64,000 nucleotides of DNA from Paenibacillus roseus (GTDB taxonomy: Bacteria > Bacillota > Bacilli > Paenibacillales > Paenibacillaceae): NCBI RefSeq assembly GCF_016424485.1, contig NZ_JAELUP010000006.1:32859-96858 (forward strand). The letters run 5' to 3'. The position numbers and the translations under genes were made by a program. The notes under the pieces were generated by a model. It did not search any database. It had not been told where the DNA came from and saw only the letters and a list, made by a program, of their open reading frames with translations. Positions 9,143-17,729 of this stretch are shown piece after piece (positions within the stretch are counted from its first letter, which is position 1; each line of letters starts with the position of its first letter).

Positions 9143-10066
9143 ATGAAAGGAAACAAAAAGGCGGCCGTGCAGATTGGCGCATGGGGCTTGGCTGCGCTGT
9201 TAATTGCAAGCGGCTGTTCAGCGCAATCCCGCACATATCCACCGCAAGAAACGGAGCATATCCCTAGCAGCTTCATACAAGGCGCGAACAACGGCAATCA
9301 TAATTTTCAGGATATAAACCCGGTTTCTGAGTCAAGCGCTGGACAAGCTGCAAGCGGTGCAGACTCTGGCGAGCCTCCGGGCAATCATGTCGAAGGAACA
9401 GAGCAGGGCCAAGACCAGGATCAACAGGAAGAAGAAGCTGCCGTTGTGAAGCAATACAAGCTGCCAGAAGGATTTGTCTATCTCGACGAAGTGCTGGAAT
9501 CGGCGCATTACGATATCCGGTATAATAGCGATTATAATTTTGTTGGTGAACGAATTGACGGTTACAAGGCCTCGACAGCCATTATGACGGAGAAGGCTGC
9601 TGAAGCCTTGCAGAAGGCCAGCGAGAAGCTGGCCCCGCTTGGATATGAGCTGAACATTTATGACGGCTATCGCCCCGCCAAAGCCGTTGCCCATTTTATC
9701 CGTTGGTCCAAGGAGAGCGGGGATGATATGAAAGAGCTGTTTTACCCGGACATTGACAAGTCCCGGCTGTTCAAGATGGGCTATCTGTCCAGCAAATCCG
9801 CACATTCCAGAGGCAGCACAGTCGATTTAAGCATCGTCCATAAAGATACTGGAGAGGAAGTGGACATGGGCAGCAGCTTCGATTATCTGGGTGAACGATC
9901 TCATCATGGAACCACGCTAATCAATGCGCAGCAGACAGCCAATCGCAACGTGCTGAAGAAGGCAATGGAGGATAGCGGCTTCCGGTCATACAGCAAGGAG
10001 TGGTGGCATTATACTTTGAATGATGAGCCATTCCCCAAGACCTACTTTGATTTTGATGTGGAATAG
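9143..10066 (+). CDS. VanX-like D-Ala-D-Ala dipeptidase lipoprotein (peptidase M15D)
   Basis: 307-residue secreted lipoprotein. The signal peptide ends in a lipobox (IASGC, Cys25), followed by a low-complexity linker rich in Glu, Gln and Ser to about residue 95, then a catalytic domain. The zinc-peptidase signatures of family M15 are visible: SAHSRGSTVDLS with His221 and Asp228, and EWWHY with Glu286 and His289. VanX-type enzymes split the D-alanyl-D-alanine dipeptide; a lipid-anchored extracellular form more likely trims or recycles wall peptides than confers vancomycin resistance, and no vanH/vanA genes are present. ATG at 9143 follows GGGGAG. The operon partner, if any, is unclear. Confidence 0.85.
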   Translation: MKGNKKAAVQIGAWGLAALLIASGCSAQSRTYPPQETEHIPSSFIQGANNGNHNFQDINPVSESSAGQAASGADSGEPPGNHVEGTEQGQDQDQQEEEAAVVKQYKLPEGFVYLDEVLESAHYDIRYNSDYNFVGERIDGYKASTAIMTEKAAEALQKASEKLAPLGYELNIYDGYRPAKAVAHFIRWSKESGDDMKELFYPDIDKSRLFKMGYLSSKSAHSRGSTVDLSIVHKDTGEEVDMGSSFDYLGERSHHGTTLINAQQTANRNVLKKAMEDSGFRSYSKEWWHYTLNDEPFPKTYFDFDVE

Positions 10067-10103
10067 CCGTCTTGCAGGCCTGGGAACAAACGAAGGAGAT
10101 ATT

Positions 10104-11264
10104 CTATTTGTAAGTCCTCCCTTTATATTTTCCGGTATGAGTCAGTTTGACTTTTACCTGAATATCCTGAATCGTATCCTTCTCCAGCTTGAGCCTGCCG
10201 ATTTTCTCCAGTCTCTTCCATTCTTTCGGCTTGCTTGTATACAACTTGTAATTCAGATTGAGCACATCGATCTGACGGGCAAGACCTTGTTCGTAGGTGG
10301 CCATAATTTGTTGTTTTAAAACCTGGGCTGCCTGCCTCTCCATCTCCTGAATGGACAAATCTTGAATCATCTCATCGACATAGCCTTTAGCTTTGACATG
10401 GATCACATACCGTACCCGATTGTTCTCGACAACCGGCTTGATTTTATGCCGCGGCTTCACGATAACCAGTGTTGCTGCCGGGTTGTTGTTGTCGGGAATA
10501 TTTATTATCGCTCGCCGGGTTTCCTTCCGCAGCCACTTCAATCCGTCCATTTGATCTACGGGCAGCTTGCCAATGTACTGATGATTGAAAAAAAAGCTCG
10601 TTCCATCCATGTAAAGCAGCGTTCTCTTTGTCGTATCTTCTGTCCACCGCCCATCTGAGATGGATAATGAGGGGAGCATGGCGGTCCGTCCCGATTCATT
10701 GAACTCTGAAATCAGCCTATACACATATTGCGGCGGAATAATCGAGTTTTGAATGTAGCTTTGGGACGGGTTGTCCAGCAACGTATCCAGTGGAGAAAAG
10801 TAAAGAACGGATTTCTGCGACAGAATAAGTGGCAAAGGCTCCTTGGTACTGTAAACGTTAATGTTGTATCGGACTTCGCGGTATCGGTTAACCGCATCGA
10901 ATATATCTCTCATATCATCAAGCTGCTCCAGAAGCCGCTCGCTGCAAAGGATACCTTTGACATGCCCCCAATACATCCTGAGCTGGGAAGTCGGGTAGAT
11001 GGAAGCTAATGATTCATTGACGGTTTTGCCTACGCCGCGCCCGATCCATACGGGTACATTTTTACCGATCTCAATTTGTTCGGTCTTGGCAACGTCGATA
11101 AAATTAAGCACCTGCGTATAGGAATAGAAACGGCCGTCCTGATAATCCAGTCCGATTGCCGTAACGAACGCCAGATTCTGAATGGATTTGGAATTCTCTC
11201 CGCAGCCTGCTGCAACAGAGAGCAGCATCAGTACAAGGAGCAGACGTTTGATCCAAATGCTCAT
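10104..11264 (-). CDS. Spore germination lipoprotein, GerAC/Ger(x)C family
   Basis: 386-residue C subunit of a GerA-type germinant receptor. The N-terminus is a lipoprotein signal (LLLVLMLLSVAAGCG, lipobox Cys about residue 21), followed by the conserved N-terminal domain (KSIQNLAFVTAIGLDYQDGRFYSYTQVL) and the C-terminal three-domain body ending near DIQVKVKLTHTGKY. It sits on the outer face of the spore inner membrane with the A and B subunits and is needed for germinant response. Its start overlaps the end of the A-subunit gene by 4 bp (ATGA), so it is the last gene of a three-gene operon on the minus strand. The germinant cannot be predicted. Confidence 0.93.
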   Translation of the reverse strand: MSIWIKRLLLVLMLLSVAAGCGENSKSIQNLAFVTAIGLDYQDGRFYSYTQVLNFIDVAKTEQIEIGKNVPVWIGRGVGKTVNESLASIYPTSQLRMYWGHVKGILCSERLLEQLDDMRDIFDAVNRYREVRYNINVYSTKEPLPLILSQKSVLYFSPLDTLLDNPSQSYIQNSIIPPQYVYRLISEFNESGRTAMLPSLSISDGRWTEDTTKRTLLYMDGTSFFFNHQYIGKLPVDQMDGLKWLRKETRRAIINIPDNNNPAATLVIVKPRHKIKPVVENNRVRYVIHVKAKGYVDEMIQDLSIQEMERQAAQVLKQQIMATYEQGLARQIDVLNLNYKLYTSKPKEWKRLEKIGRLKLEKDTIQDIQVKVKLTHTGKYKGRTYK

Positions 11265-12751
11265 CCCTCGGTCTCTCCTTTACTGTCCGGGTCGGTGACA
11301 CGAAGTGTAGCAGGGCGCCTTTTCATCCATACCCAGGGAAAGCGCAGCACGGATTTCAGAATATCGGCTGAATTGAATGGCGATAACGGCGCCAAATAAG
11401 GAACGCCAAAGGAACGAAGTCGGCTCATATAGCCGAGTACCAGAACGATGCCGAGCAGCAGACCGTACATCCCCATAAAGGCCGAGATGAAAAAAAGGCC
11501 GATCCGAATAACGCTGACACTGCCGCTGAGCGATTGATTGACCAGTGTAACACTTGTGACAGCGGTCACGGCTCCAACTACAACGACACTAGGCGACACA
11601 AGCCCGGCCCGAATGGCCGCATCCCCGATAATGAGTCCTCCTACAACGGTCAGCGTCTGTCCAATTGAACTAGGCAACCGCAAACCGGCCTCCCGGAAAA
11701 TTTCCAGCAACACCAGTAAAATAAACAACTCCACCTGCCCGGAGAACGGCAGCCCAATCCGCCCCGATGCGACAGTAGCCATAAGACGGAATGGCAATTG
11801 ATCCGGGTGAAACGAGGACAGCGCTACCCAGGCGCCGGGAAGCAGCATTGAAATAAACAGGCTGAGCAGCCGAATAAGCCGGGCAAATGAAATGTACTGG
11901 TAGCTGAAATACAAATCCTCGGGCGACTTCAACAGTAATGATAAATTGCCGGGGCCGATCAGCACCATCGGATTCCCGTCCAAAATAATGACGAACCTTC
12001 CGGCAAGCAGACTGCTTACCGTCTTGTCAGGCCGGCCTGTAAAATCAAGCAATGGAAACAATGTCAGCTTCTGATCGACTAACATTTCTTCAAGCTGGTT
12101 AATACTGTATAGCCCATCGACTTCAATTTGCTGCAGTCTTTTTTTGACTTCACTTAATATCCTGGGGTTAATAATATCCTCAAAATATAACAAGGCAACC
12201 TTTGTCCGGGTTCTTTTTCCCAGAACGCTTATGTCGCAACTGAGAGCTTCACTGCGTACCCGCTTCCGGATGAGAGCGACATTGGTCATCAAATCTTCGA
12301 TAAACCCGTCCTTGGGGCCTTTGATTGTAATTTCTGTCGTTGATTCTTCGGGATTTCGTTCCGGGCGATGACCGATATTCATTCTGAACAGCGCTTTGGT
12401 ATGGGGGATGAGGAGCAAAAGGCAACCGTCGAAAATCCACTCCGAAATTTGCGCAGGGGAAGCAGACGGATTCACGGATGTCATCGGCAGCGGGCCGTAA
12501 AAGCCTCCTTCGTGCAGTGTATCTAGCCCTTTGGTTGCTTCAAGCTTCTCCAGCTCAGGCAAAATCGTCTGACTGATTTCACCGACATTGCACAGGCCGC
12601 TGCTGTATACCAGCACAACCTCGGAAGGGGCTTGGTCGCTCAGTTGAAAGCTGGCAATATCGACATCCGCCGTGCGTGCAAACAATGCTTTCAGGGAATC
12701 CCGATCCCAGTTGTGGACAGGATGATTGTTCTTGTTGTAATGTTCGGTCAT
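11261..12751 (-). CDS. Spore germination receptor subunit A, GerAA family
   Basis: GerAA/SpoVAF-like protein of about 496 residues: a large hydrophilic N-terminal region followed by a cluster of hydrophobic segments with LFISMLLPGAWVALSSFHPDQLPFRL, GRIGLPFSGQVELF and GQTLTVVGGLIIGDAAIRAGLVSP, all typical of the family. The frame is open to 12859, but the ATG at 12751 is preferred: it overlaps the stop of the B gene (ATGA) and is preceded by GGAGTGAG, and the extra 36 residues look unlike the family. In the spore inner membrane it forms the receptor with the adjacent B and C subunits. The gene order here is B-A-C, not A-B-C. Confidence 0.93.
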   Translation of the reverse strand: MTEHYNKNNHPVHNWDRDSLKALFARTADVDIASFQLSDQAPSEVVLVYSSGLCNVGEISQTILPELEKLEATKGLDTLHEGGFYGPLPMTSVNPSASPAQISEWIFDGCLLLLIPHTKALFRMNIGHRPERNPEESTTEITIKGPKDGFIEDLMTNVALIRKRVRSEALSCDISVLGKRTRTKVALLYFEDIINPRILSEVKKRLQQIEVDGLYSINQLEEMLVDQKLTLFPLLDFTGRPDKTVSSLLAGRFVIILDGNPMVLIGPGNLSLLLKSPEDLYFSYQYISFARLIRLLSLFISMLLPGAWVALSSFHPDQLPFRLMATVASGRIGLPFSGQVELFILLVLLEIFREAGLRLPSSIGQTLTVVGGLIIGDAAIRAGLVSPSVVVVGAVTAVTSVTLVNQSLSGSVSVIRIGLFFISAFMGMYGLLLGIVLVLGYMSRLRSFGVPYLAPLSPFNSADILKSVLRFPWVWMKRRPATLRVTDPDSKGETEG

Positions 12752-13842
12752 GAAGGACTCACTCCAGACTTTTTGGAAAATAGCGCAAGACTGATACAGG
12801 TCACGCTCGTAAAGCCCGCAACAGCCAATGAATACGGAATGTAGAAGCGGGACATCCATAGATAAAACCCATAAATATCTATCGGGAACATAGCAATAAC
12901 GACATAGCTTGCGATAATAAGAAGGAGCATCCAGGATCGGGAGGCGGCATGCTTCAAAGGCAGCAGATCAGTCAATATAAATGCAGAGAAGCTGACTCGC
13001 ACAATAGCTCCCGCCAGCCACTGCATTACAGACAGAAAATCCACATGTTCAATATCATTGCCAAGACTGACCAACCGCCATTGCTCATAGGGGGATTCCA
13101 TCTGTTTGGCAGCCTCCTTATATCCAAATTCTGTAATTGCCCCAATGATCGGTCCAAGTGTGATATATACAATCATGGCGCCAAGCAGAAGAAGCTGCCA
13201 TGCCTTTACCTTTTTCTTCAAGCGATGTTGAATGGCAAAAATCATAATCAGCTCGACAAAGCCGCCTCCTGCAAACACCATCCCGCTAAAAACTGGCTGC
13301 CAGCCATGTTCCAGAACGGGCAGGAGAAGCTGAGAATCTTTCATACTATTGTTAGCGAAGGATACAAAATAGCCAAGCACTACAACCAGCGGCAGCAGCA
13401 CGCCGGAGCCGATGGCGATAGCTGATATGCCGGAGAGAGCATAATAGAGACAGACGATGCCAAGCAGTATGGCAAGCACGGCGATTGGGGTGGCAGGCAA
13501 ATAGTTGATCAAGGTCCATCCAGCTGTATGCAAAATCGTAGTTCCGCCAATCAGATAGAGCTGTATCGCCAATGGCAATAAAATAATCCAAGATAAGATC
13601 GTACCGACCCTCGCAGCCAGCCACGGCTGCAGCTTCTGCTGGCCGGAGCTGCGCATGAACAGCACCAGCAGGGCACACCATGGCAAATATAGTCCTCCTG
13701 TGGCAAGAACGGATATCCAGGCGTCGCGTCCGGCAGACTCCAGCAGCATCGGATTAATGGTAACGTGTGTCATCAGACCGTTCATAAGCAGGATAATCAT
13801 GGCAAGCTGCAGGAAGCTGATGTTGCCTATTCCATTATTCAT
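12748..13842 (-). CDS. Spore germination receptor subunit B (APC-type permease), GerAB family
   Basis: 364-residue, almost wholly hydrophobic protein with about ten membrane helices, matching the GerAB/YndE branch of the amino-acid permease superfamily. The start MNNGIGNISFLQLAMIILLMNGLMTHVTINPMLL is family-like. B subunits carry the germinant-binding pocket; the ligand is often an amino acid but cannot be assigned here. It is the first gene of the operon, overlapping the A gene by 4 bp, and a candidate sigma-G promoter lies 36-68 bp upstream of its start. Confidence 0.92.
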   Translation of the reverse strand: MNNGIGNISFLQLAMIILLMNGLMTHVTINPMLLESAGRDAWISVLATGGLYLPWCALLVLFMRSSGQQKLQPWLAARVGTILSWIILLPLAIQLYLIGGTTILHTAGWTLINYLPATPIAVLAILLGIVCLYYALSGISAIAIGSGVLLPLVVVLGYFVSFANNSMKDSQLLLPVLEHGWQPVFSGMVFAGGGFVELIMIFAIQHRLKKKVKAWQLLLLGAMIVYITLGPIIGAITEFGYKEAAKQMESPYEQWRLVSLGNDIEHVDFLSVMQWLAGAIVRVSFSAFILTDLLPLKHAASRSWMLLLIIASYVVIAMFPIDIYGFYLWMSRFYIPYSLAVAGFTSVTCISLALFSKKSGVSPS

Positions 13843-13877
13843 TGGGATGATTCACCTGCAATCGTAGTATTCATTGC

Positions 13878-13910
13878 TATATTGTTCCATTGGCGCCATG
13901 TAAATATGCA
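13878..13910 (-). promoter_or_regulatory. Candidate sigma-G promoter of the ger operon
   Basis: Read on the minus strand, TGCATATTT (13902-13910) is followed after 18 bp by CAATATA (13878-13884). This fits the forespore sigma-G pattern (-35 GCATATT-like, -10 CATANTA-like) and lies just before the germination operon, whose relatives are transcribed by sigma-G. Assigned by pattern only. Confidence 0.5.
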
Positions 13911-13998
13911 AGTAATAGAAAGTTCACAGTGAGTACAAATGGATCTGTTATGCTGGAAGGCACTTAACCTATCTCCAACATGTAAAGGGTGAGAGGCC

Positions 13999-14724
13999 AT
14001 TAAACCTACACAAAAGATACGGGTTGCCATGATTGCAGTTGTTTTGGCAGGCTGCGCAGCGGCTCTTGTATGGAGTACCGACCTGCTTGGCCTGATTTTT
14101 CATGCGGACATTCAATCCATTCTGGAGCTTGCAAAAGGCAACATCACGCTGCTTCTAGCGATAACGACAATACTCATGATCATACAGAATCTGTTTACAA
14201 TCATCCCGCTTCTGCTGCTAATATCGATTAACATTTCATTATTTGGATTTGTCTATGGCTTCTTGTGGAGCTGGGTTTCGAGCATCGTCGGCGCTGTAGC
14301 GGCCTTTTATATGATACGCGGCGGTTTCCAGCGCTTTATCCTGAAGAGAATGAGCGCCAATTTGCTAGAGAAAATCGAACGCAACAGCTTTCAGGCAGTA
14401 TTCATTGGACGCATATTTCCGATGGTGCCCACTAGTCTTGTTAATGCCGCAGCAGGGATCAGTTCGGTGCCAATCGGCAAATTTATTACCTCTACTATGG
14501 CAGGAAATTTTATTTATTTTTTTGCCCTGTCCCTGATTCCCTTCGGGCTTGCATCAGACAGTATCTCGACTTACGGAGCGGCTGTAATTGTGTTTATACT
14601 GCTTGCCGGCTATTGGTACTATAGAAAGCGGGTAAAGAAGAGACGTGCAGCGGTCTCCTCCAAGTCTCAGCCGGGTACGGGCAGTACGCCTGCCATTTGC
14701 AACGCTTCGGAACATCTGGATTGA
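13999..14724 (+). CDS. TVP38/TMEM64 (DedA-like) membrane protein
   Basis: Membrane protein of about 241 residues with five to six hydrophobic segments. The central region LFGFVYGFLWSWVSSIVGAVAAFYMIRGGFQRF and FIGRIFPMVPTSLVNAAAGISSVPIGKFITSTMAGN is the VTT/DedA-family core. The tail is basic (RKRVKKRRAAV). The first ATG is at 14029, but it has no ribosome site and begins directly in a hydrophobic helix. Ten codons earlier an ATT at 13999 lies behind AAAGGG-TGAGAGG and would add KPTQKIRVA, a normal positively charged N-terminus. The ATT start is therefore plausible but unproven. Family members act in lipid scrambling or envelope homeostasis; the specific role is unknown. Confidence 0.8.
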   Translation: MKPTQKIRVAMIAVVLAGCAAALVWSTDLLGLIFHADIQSILELAKGNITLLLAITTILMIIQNLFTIIPLLLLISINISLFGFVYGFLWSWVSSIVGAVAAFYMIRGGFQRFILKRMSANLLEKIERNSFQAVFIGRIFPMVPTSLVNAAAGISSVPIGKFITSTMAGNFIYFFALSLIPFGLASDSISTYGAAVIVFILLAGYWYYRKRVKKRRAAVSSKSQPGTGSTPAICNASEHLD

Positions 14725-14810
14725 TTGTTCTCCTGCCTATATAATGGGATAGATGGCGATTGCGATTTCGAAATCTATTTCATGGTTTAAAAGAGAACAG
14801 GAGATGCCTG

Positions 14811-15959
14811 ATGAAAGCCAGACAAATGATTGCTTCAATTGTAATAATGCTGACCGCGGTGCTGATTTTGAATGGATATATCGGCGCCCATATTCTGGCT
14901 TATCTGCGTGAGTGGTGGCCGGGCATGAACCAATTGCTGTTCTGGATTGTGTTCGGTTTGATCGCTTTGTCCTATCTCATCGGCTTTGCCCGCTATCCCT
15001 GGCCGCTTCGCGCACCTGCCCGGCTGTTGAAGGTAATCGGCTCCTATTATCTTGCGGTAATGGAGTTTCTGATTCTGCTCCTGCCTGTGGTTGATATCAT
15101 CTATGGCATTATGCGTCTTGCAGGGGCGGGAACAACAAATTATGTTAAAGTTGCGGGCAGTATTGTGCTCTTCCTGCTGCTTATGCTAATGATCTGGGGA
15201 TCGCGCAATGCCTGGAATACCGTCATTCGCAGGCATTTGATTCACGTGGATAAGCAGGCAGGCGGCCTGAAGCAGCTTCGCATTGCCGCGGCTTCTGATC
15301 TTCATTTGGGCAATATCGTCGGGAAGCGGCACTTAAAGAAGCTGGTGAGGGAAATGAATGCGATGCAGCCCGATCTCATTCTTTTGCCGGGTGATGTGCT
15401 GGACGATAGCATTGAGCCCTTCCTCCGCAATCGTCTGGGGGATACGATCAAGCAGCTTAAAGCCAGACACGGTGTGTTCGCCATACTTGGCAATCACGAA
15501 TACTACGGGCGGTCGATTGAAAAGTACACACAAGTGATGCAGGAAATCGGCATCAAGGTGCTCCAGGATGAGACGGTCGAGGTTGCCGGGAGTTACTATG
15601 TCGCAGGCCGCAAGGACCGTTCAGCAGAAGCTATGGACCCGCAGGGACGGCTGCGGTCGGCGGAACTGCTTGCCGGAGTTGACCATGCCCGCCCTGTCAT
15701 TTTGCTGGATCACCAGCCGTATGAGTTTGACAAGGCAGCGGAAGCCGGCGCTGACCTGCTGCTATGCGGACACACGCATCGCGGGCAGATTGCCCCGAAT
15801 CACTTGATCACAAGAAGACTCTTTGAGCTGGATTGGGGCTATATGCGCAAGAACAGGCTGCATGTGTTTGTCTCGTCCGGCTATGGAACATGGGGACCAC
15901 CGATCCGGCTGGGCAGCCGCTCGGAAATTCTTGACATTACCGTCACTTTTGAATCCTAA
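14811..15959 (+). CDS. Membrane-anchored metallophosphoesterase
   Basis: 382-residue protein. Four hydrophobic segments occupy about residues 5-140, followed by a calcineurin-like phosphoesterase domain with its metal motifs in order: DLHLG, GDVLDD, GNHEYYG and GHTHRGQ. This resembles the YkuE/YaeI-type family; the substrate is not known. The ATG at 14811 was chosen over the open frame to 14760 because AGGAGA lies 6 bp upstream. It follows the TVP38-like gene on the same strand. Confidence 0.88.
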   Translation: MKARQMIASIVIMLTAVLILNGYIGAHILAYLREWWPGMNQLLFWIVFGLIALSYLIGFARYPWPLRAPARLLKVIGSYYLAVMEFLILLLPVVDIIYGIMRLAGAGTTNYVKVAGSIVLFLLLMLMIWGSRNAWNTVIRRHLIHVDKQAGGLKQLRIAAASDLHLGNIVGKRHLKKLVREMNAMQPDLILLPGDVLDDSIEPFLRNRLGDTIKQLKARHGVFAILGNHEYYGRSIEKYTQVMQEIGIKVLQDETVEVAGSYYVAGRKDRSAEAMDPQGRLRSAELLAGVDHARPVILLDHQPYEFDKAAEAGADLLLCGHTHRGQIAPNHLITRRLFELDWGYMRKNRLHVFVSSGYGTWGPPIRLGSRSEILDITVTFES

Positions 15960-16042
15960 AAAAATAATTGCAACATCAGCCCGTCTTCATTCGTATTAGT
16001 TGTATTCCAGGACATGCCAAGGCTCGTCCTGACTAAAATTTA

Positions 16043-16069
16043 CGGAGGTGAATCCCTCAAAGTGAGGGA
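16043..16069 (+). promoter_or_regulatory. Hairpin overlapping the ribosome site of the CNNM gene
   Basis: TCCCTCA (16053-16059) and TGAGGGA (16063-16069) form a perfect 7-bp stem with a 3-nt loop. The right arm contains the apparent Shine-Dalgarno for the TTG at 16075. A second, better Shine-Dalgarno (GGAGGTGA, 16043-16050) lies before the stem and would be brought near the start if the hairpin folds. Confidence 0.35.
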
Positions 16070-16074
16070 ACGAA

Positions 16075-17409
16075 TTGGACCTATTTATCTGGATTAACCT
16101 GGTTTTAATTGCATTGCTGATTGCTATGACCGCTTTTTTCGTCGGTGCGGAATTCGCGGTTGTGAAGGTAAGGATGTCGCGTCTTGATCAGTTGATTGCT
16201 GAAGGAAACAAAAAAGCGCTCGCGGCAAAGAAGCTTGCTACAGATTTGGACTATTATTTGTCTGCCTGCCAACTGGGGATTACAGTTACAGCTCTTGGCC
16301 TGGGTACATTGGGAGAGCCGACTGTCGAGAAGATTCTACACCCGCTGTTTAATGATTTGGGCATCCCGGCAGCATGGGCAACTTTCATTTCCTTCGCGCT
16401 GGCTCTTTCGATTATGACTTTCCTTCACGTGGTATTGGGTGAACTGGCGCCCAAGACGCTAGCTATTCAGTATGCAGAACGGGTTACCTTGCTGCTTGCA
16501 GGTCCGCTCGTAGCATTCGGGAAGGTATTGTTCCCGCTTATATGGGCGCTTAACGGCTCCGCGCGTATTTTTCTCCGCATGTTCGGCGTGAAGCCAGCCG
16601 GGCATGAGCAGGCGCATTCGGAGGAAGAACTGAAGATTATTATGGCGCAAAGCTTCCAGAGCGGTGAAATTAATCAGACCGAGCTTTCATACATGCAAAA
16701 TATATTCGCATTCGATGAGCGTGTGGCCAGGGACATCATGGTACCGCGCACGCAGATGATTGTGATCGACCAGTCTATAGATACGTCCGATTTGTTGAAG
16801 CTGATCGATGAGTACCACTACACGCGCTATCCGGTTACTCGAAACGGGAGCAAAGACGATATCATCGGGGCCCTTAACGCCAAGGAACTGGTGACCCACA
16901 TCGCCTTGGGACGAAGCATAACAATTGCGGACCATATTCATGATATTCATATTATTTCTGAAGCAACGCCGCTCCAGGATGTCCTGATGCAAATGCAGCG
17001 CAAGCGGGTGCATATTGCGCTCGTCATTGATGAATACGGCGGCACTGCCGGTATCATCACGATGGAAGATATCCTGGAAGAAATCGTCGGAGACATTCGG
17101 GATGAATTTGACGAAGATGAACAGCCGGACATCGTACAGTCCGGGGAGACGGAGTATATGATTAACGGTCGCGTGCTGCTTTCCGATCTGGAAGAGCGCT
17201 TTGATGTGCGTTTTGATCCGGAACGCGAAGTGGAGACGCTCGGCGGCTGGATTCAGGTTGAGATGATGCTCTCCGGAAAGTCTGATGAGCTTATTCGCTA
17301 CGGCGGCCATGAGTGGCAGGCAGCGGAAATAGACAATCTGCAAATTTTGAAAGTGCGATTGAAACTTAATGCTCATGAAGAGGAAGAATCGGGGCAAGAA
17401 CGGGAATAG
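16075..17409 (+). CDS. CNNM/CorC-type membrane transporter with CBS domains
   Basis: 444-residue protein with the DUF21/CNNM membrane domain in the first 190 residues (GAEFAVVKVR, YLSACQLGITVTALGLGTLGEP), a CBS pair (about 215-345; motifs FDERVARDIMVPRTQM and VIDEYGGTAGIITMEDILEEIVGDI) and a C-terminal CorC/HlyC domain. Family members (B. subtilis MpfA/YhdP, eukaryotic CNNM) export magnesium; older annotations say hemolysin. The start is TTG at 16075, 5 bp after GAGGGA. That ribosome site lies in a small hairpin, with another GGAGGTGA just upstream of the hairpin. A strong terminator follows the gene. Confidence 0.9.
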   Translation: MDLFIWINLVLIALLIAMTAFFVGAEFAVVKVRMSRLDQLIAEGNKKALAAKKLATDLDYYLSACQLGITVTALGLGTLGEPTVEKILHPLFNDLGIPAAWATFISFALALSIMTFLHVVLGELAPKTLAIQYAERVTLLLAGPLVAFGKVLFPLIWALNGSARIFLRMFGVKPAGHEQAHSEEELKIIMAQSFQSGEINQTELSYMQNIFAFDERVARDIMVPRTQMIVIDQSIDTSDLLKLIDEYHYTRYPVTRNGSKDDIIGALNAKELVTHIALGRSITIADHIHDIHIISEATPLQDVLMQMQRKRVHIALVIDEYGGTAGIITMEDILEEIVGDIRDEFDEDEQPDIVQSGETEYMINGRVLLSDLEERFDVRFDPEREVETLGGWIQVEMMLSGKSDELIRYGGHEWQAAEIDNLQILKVRLKLNAHEEEESGQERE

Positions 17410-17450
17410 CGAAAATCCACCTTCATAGCTTAGGGTGGAACTACGAGTTG

Positions 17451-17488
17451 AACGCACTCGTCCCCTCAGGGGCAGTGCGTTTTTTTTT
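17451..17488 (+). terminator. Intrinsic terminator after the CNNM gene
   Basis: AACGCACT (17451-17458) pairs with AGTGCGTT (17474-17481), with inner CCCCTCAGGGG pairing, and is followed by nine T residues to 17488. Confidence 0.92.
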
Positions 17489-17729
17489 GGCCTCTTGTCA
17501 CCAGATTTTTTATTTTCAAAAAATTGGAAGGTGATTAATGCAGGATTTACGAACATGGGGTATGATAGAGTTGATCGTCGCAGGTGGCTGATTTAGTGAA
17601 GCTTCTGTGGTTGTTCAGAATGTAGTGGAATACATATTCGGCTCCTACCAGGGCCGGTTCACGCCAAGCAAGGCTAGACAAGATAGAGAAGAAGAGAGCG
17701 ATTTTCATTCACGAAAAGGAGTGTACACC
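17489..17729. other. Gene-free segment before the LLM oxidoreductase gene
   Basis: Part of a 320-bp gene-free stretch. Apart from the terminator just before it, nothing convincing was seen. An open frame reaches back to 17607 but has no ribosome site and no family resemblance. Confidence 0.4.

Noticed and set aside
9143..10066. Interpretation as a vancomycin resistance determinant
   Set aside because: No vanH, vanA or regulator genes are present and the protein carries a lipoprotein signal; a wall-turnover role is more likely.
10104..11399. Several plus-strand frames opposite the germination operon
   Set aside because: They lie wholly opposite well-identified ger genes and lack ribosome sites.
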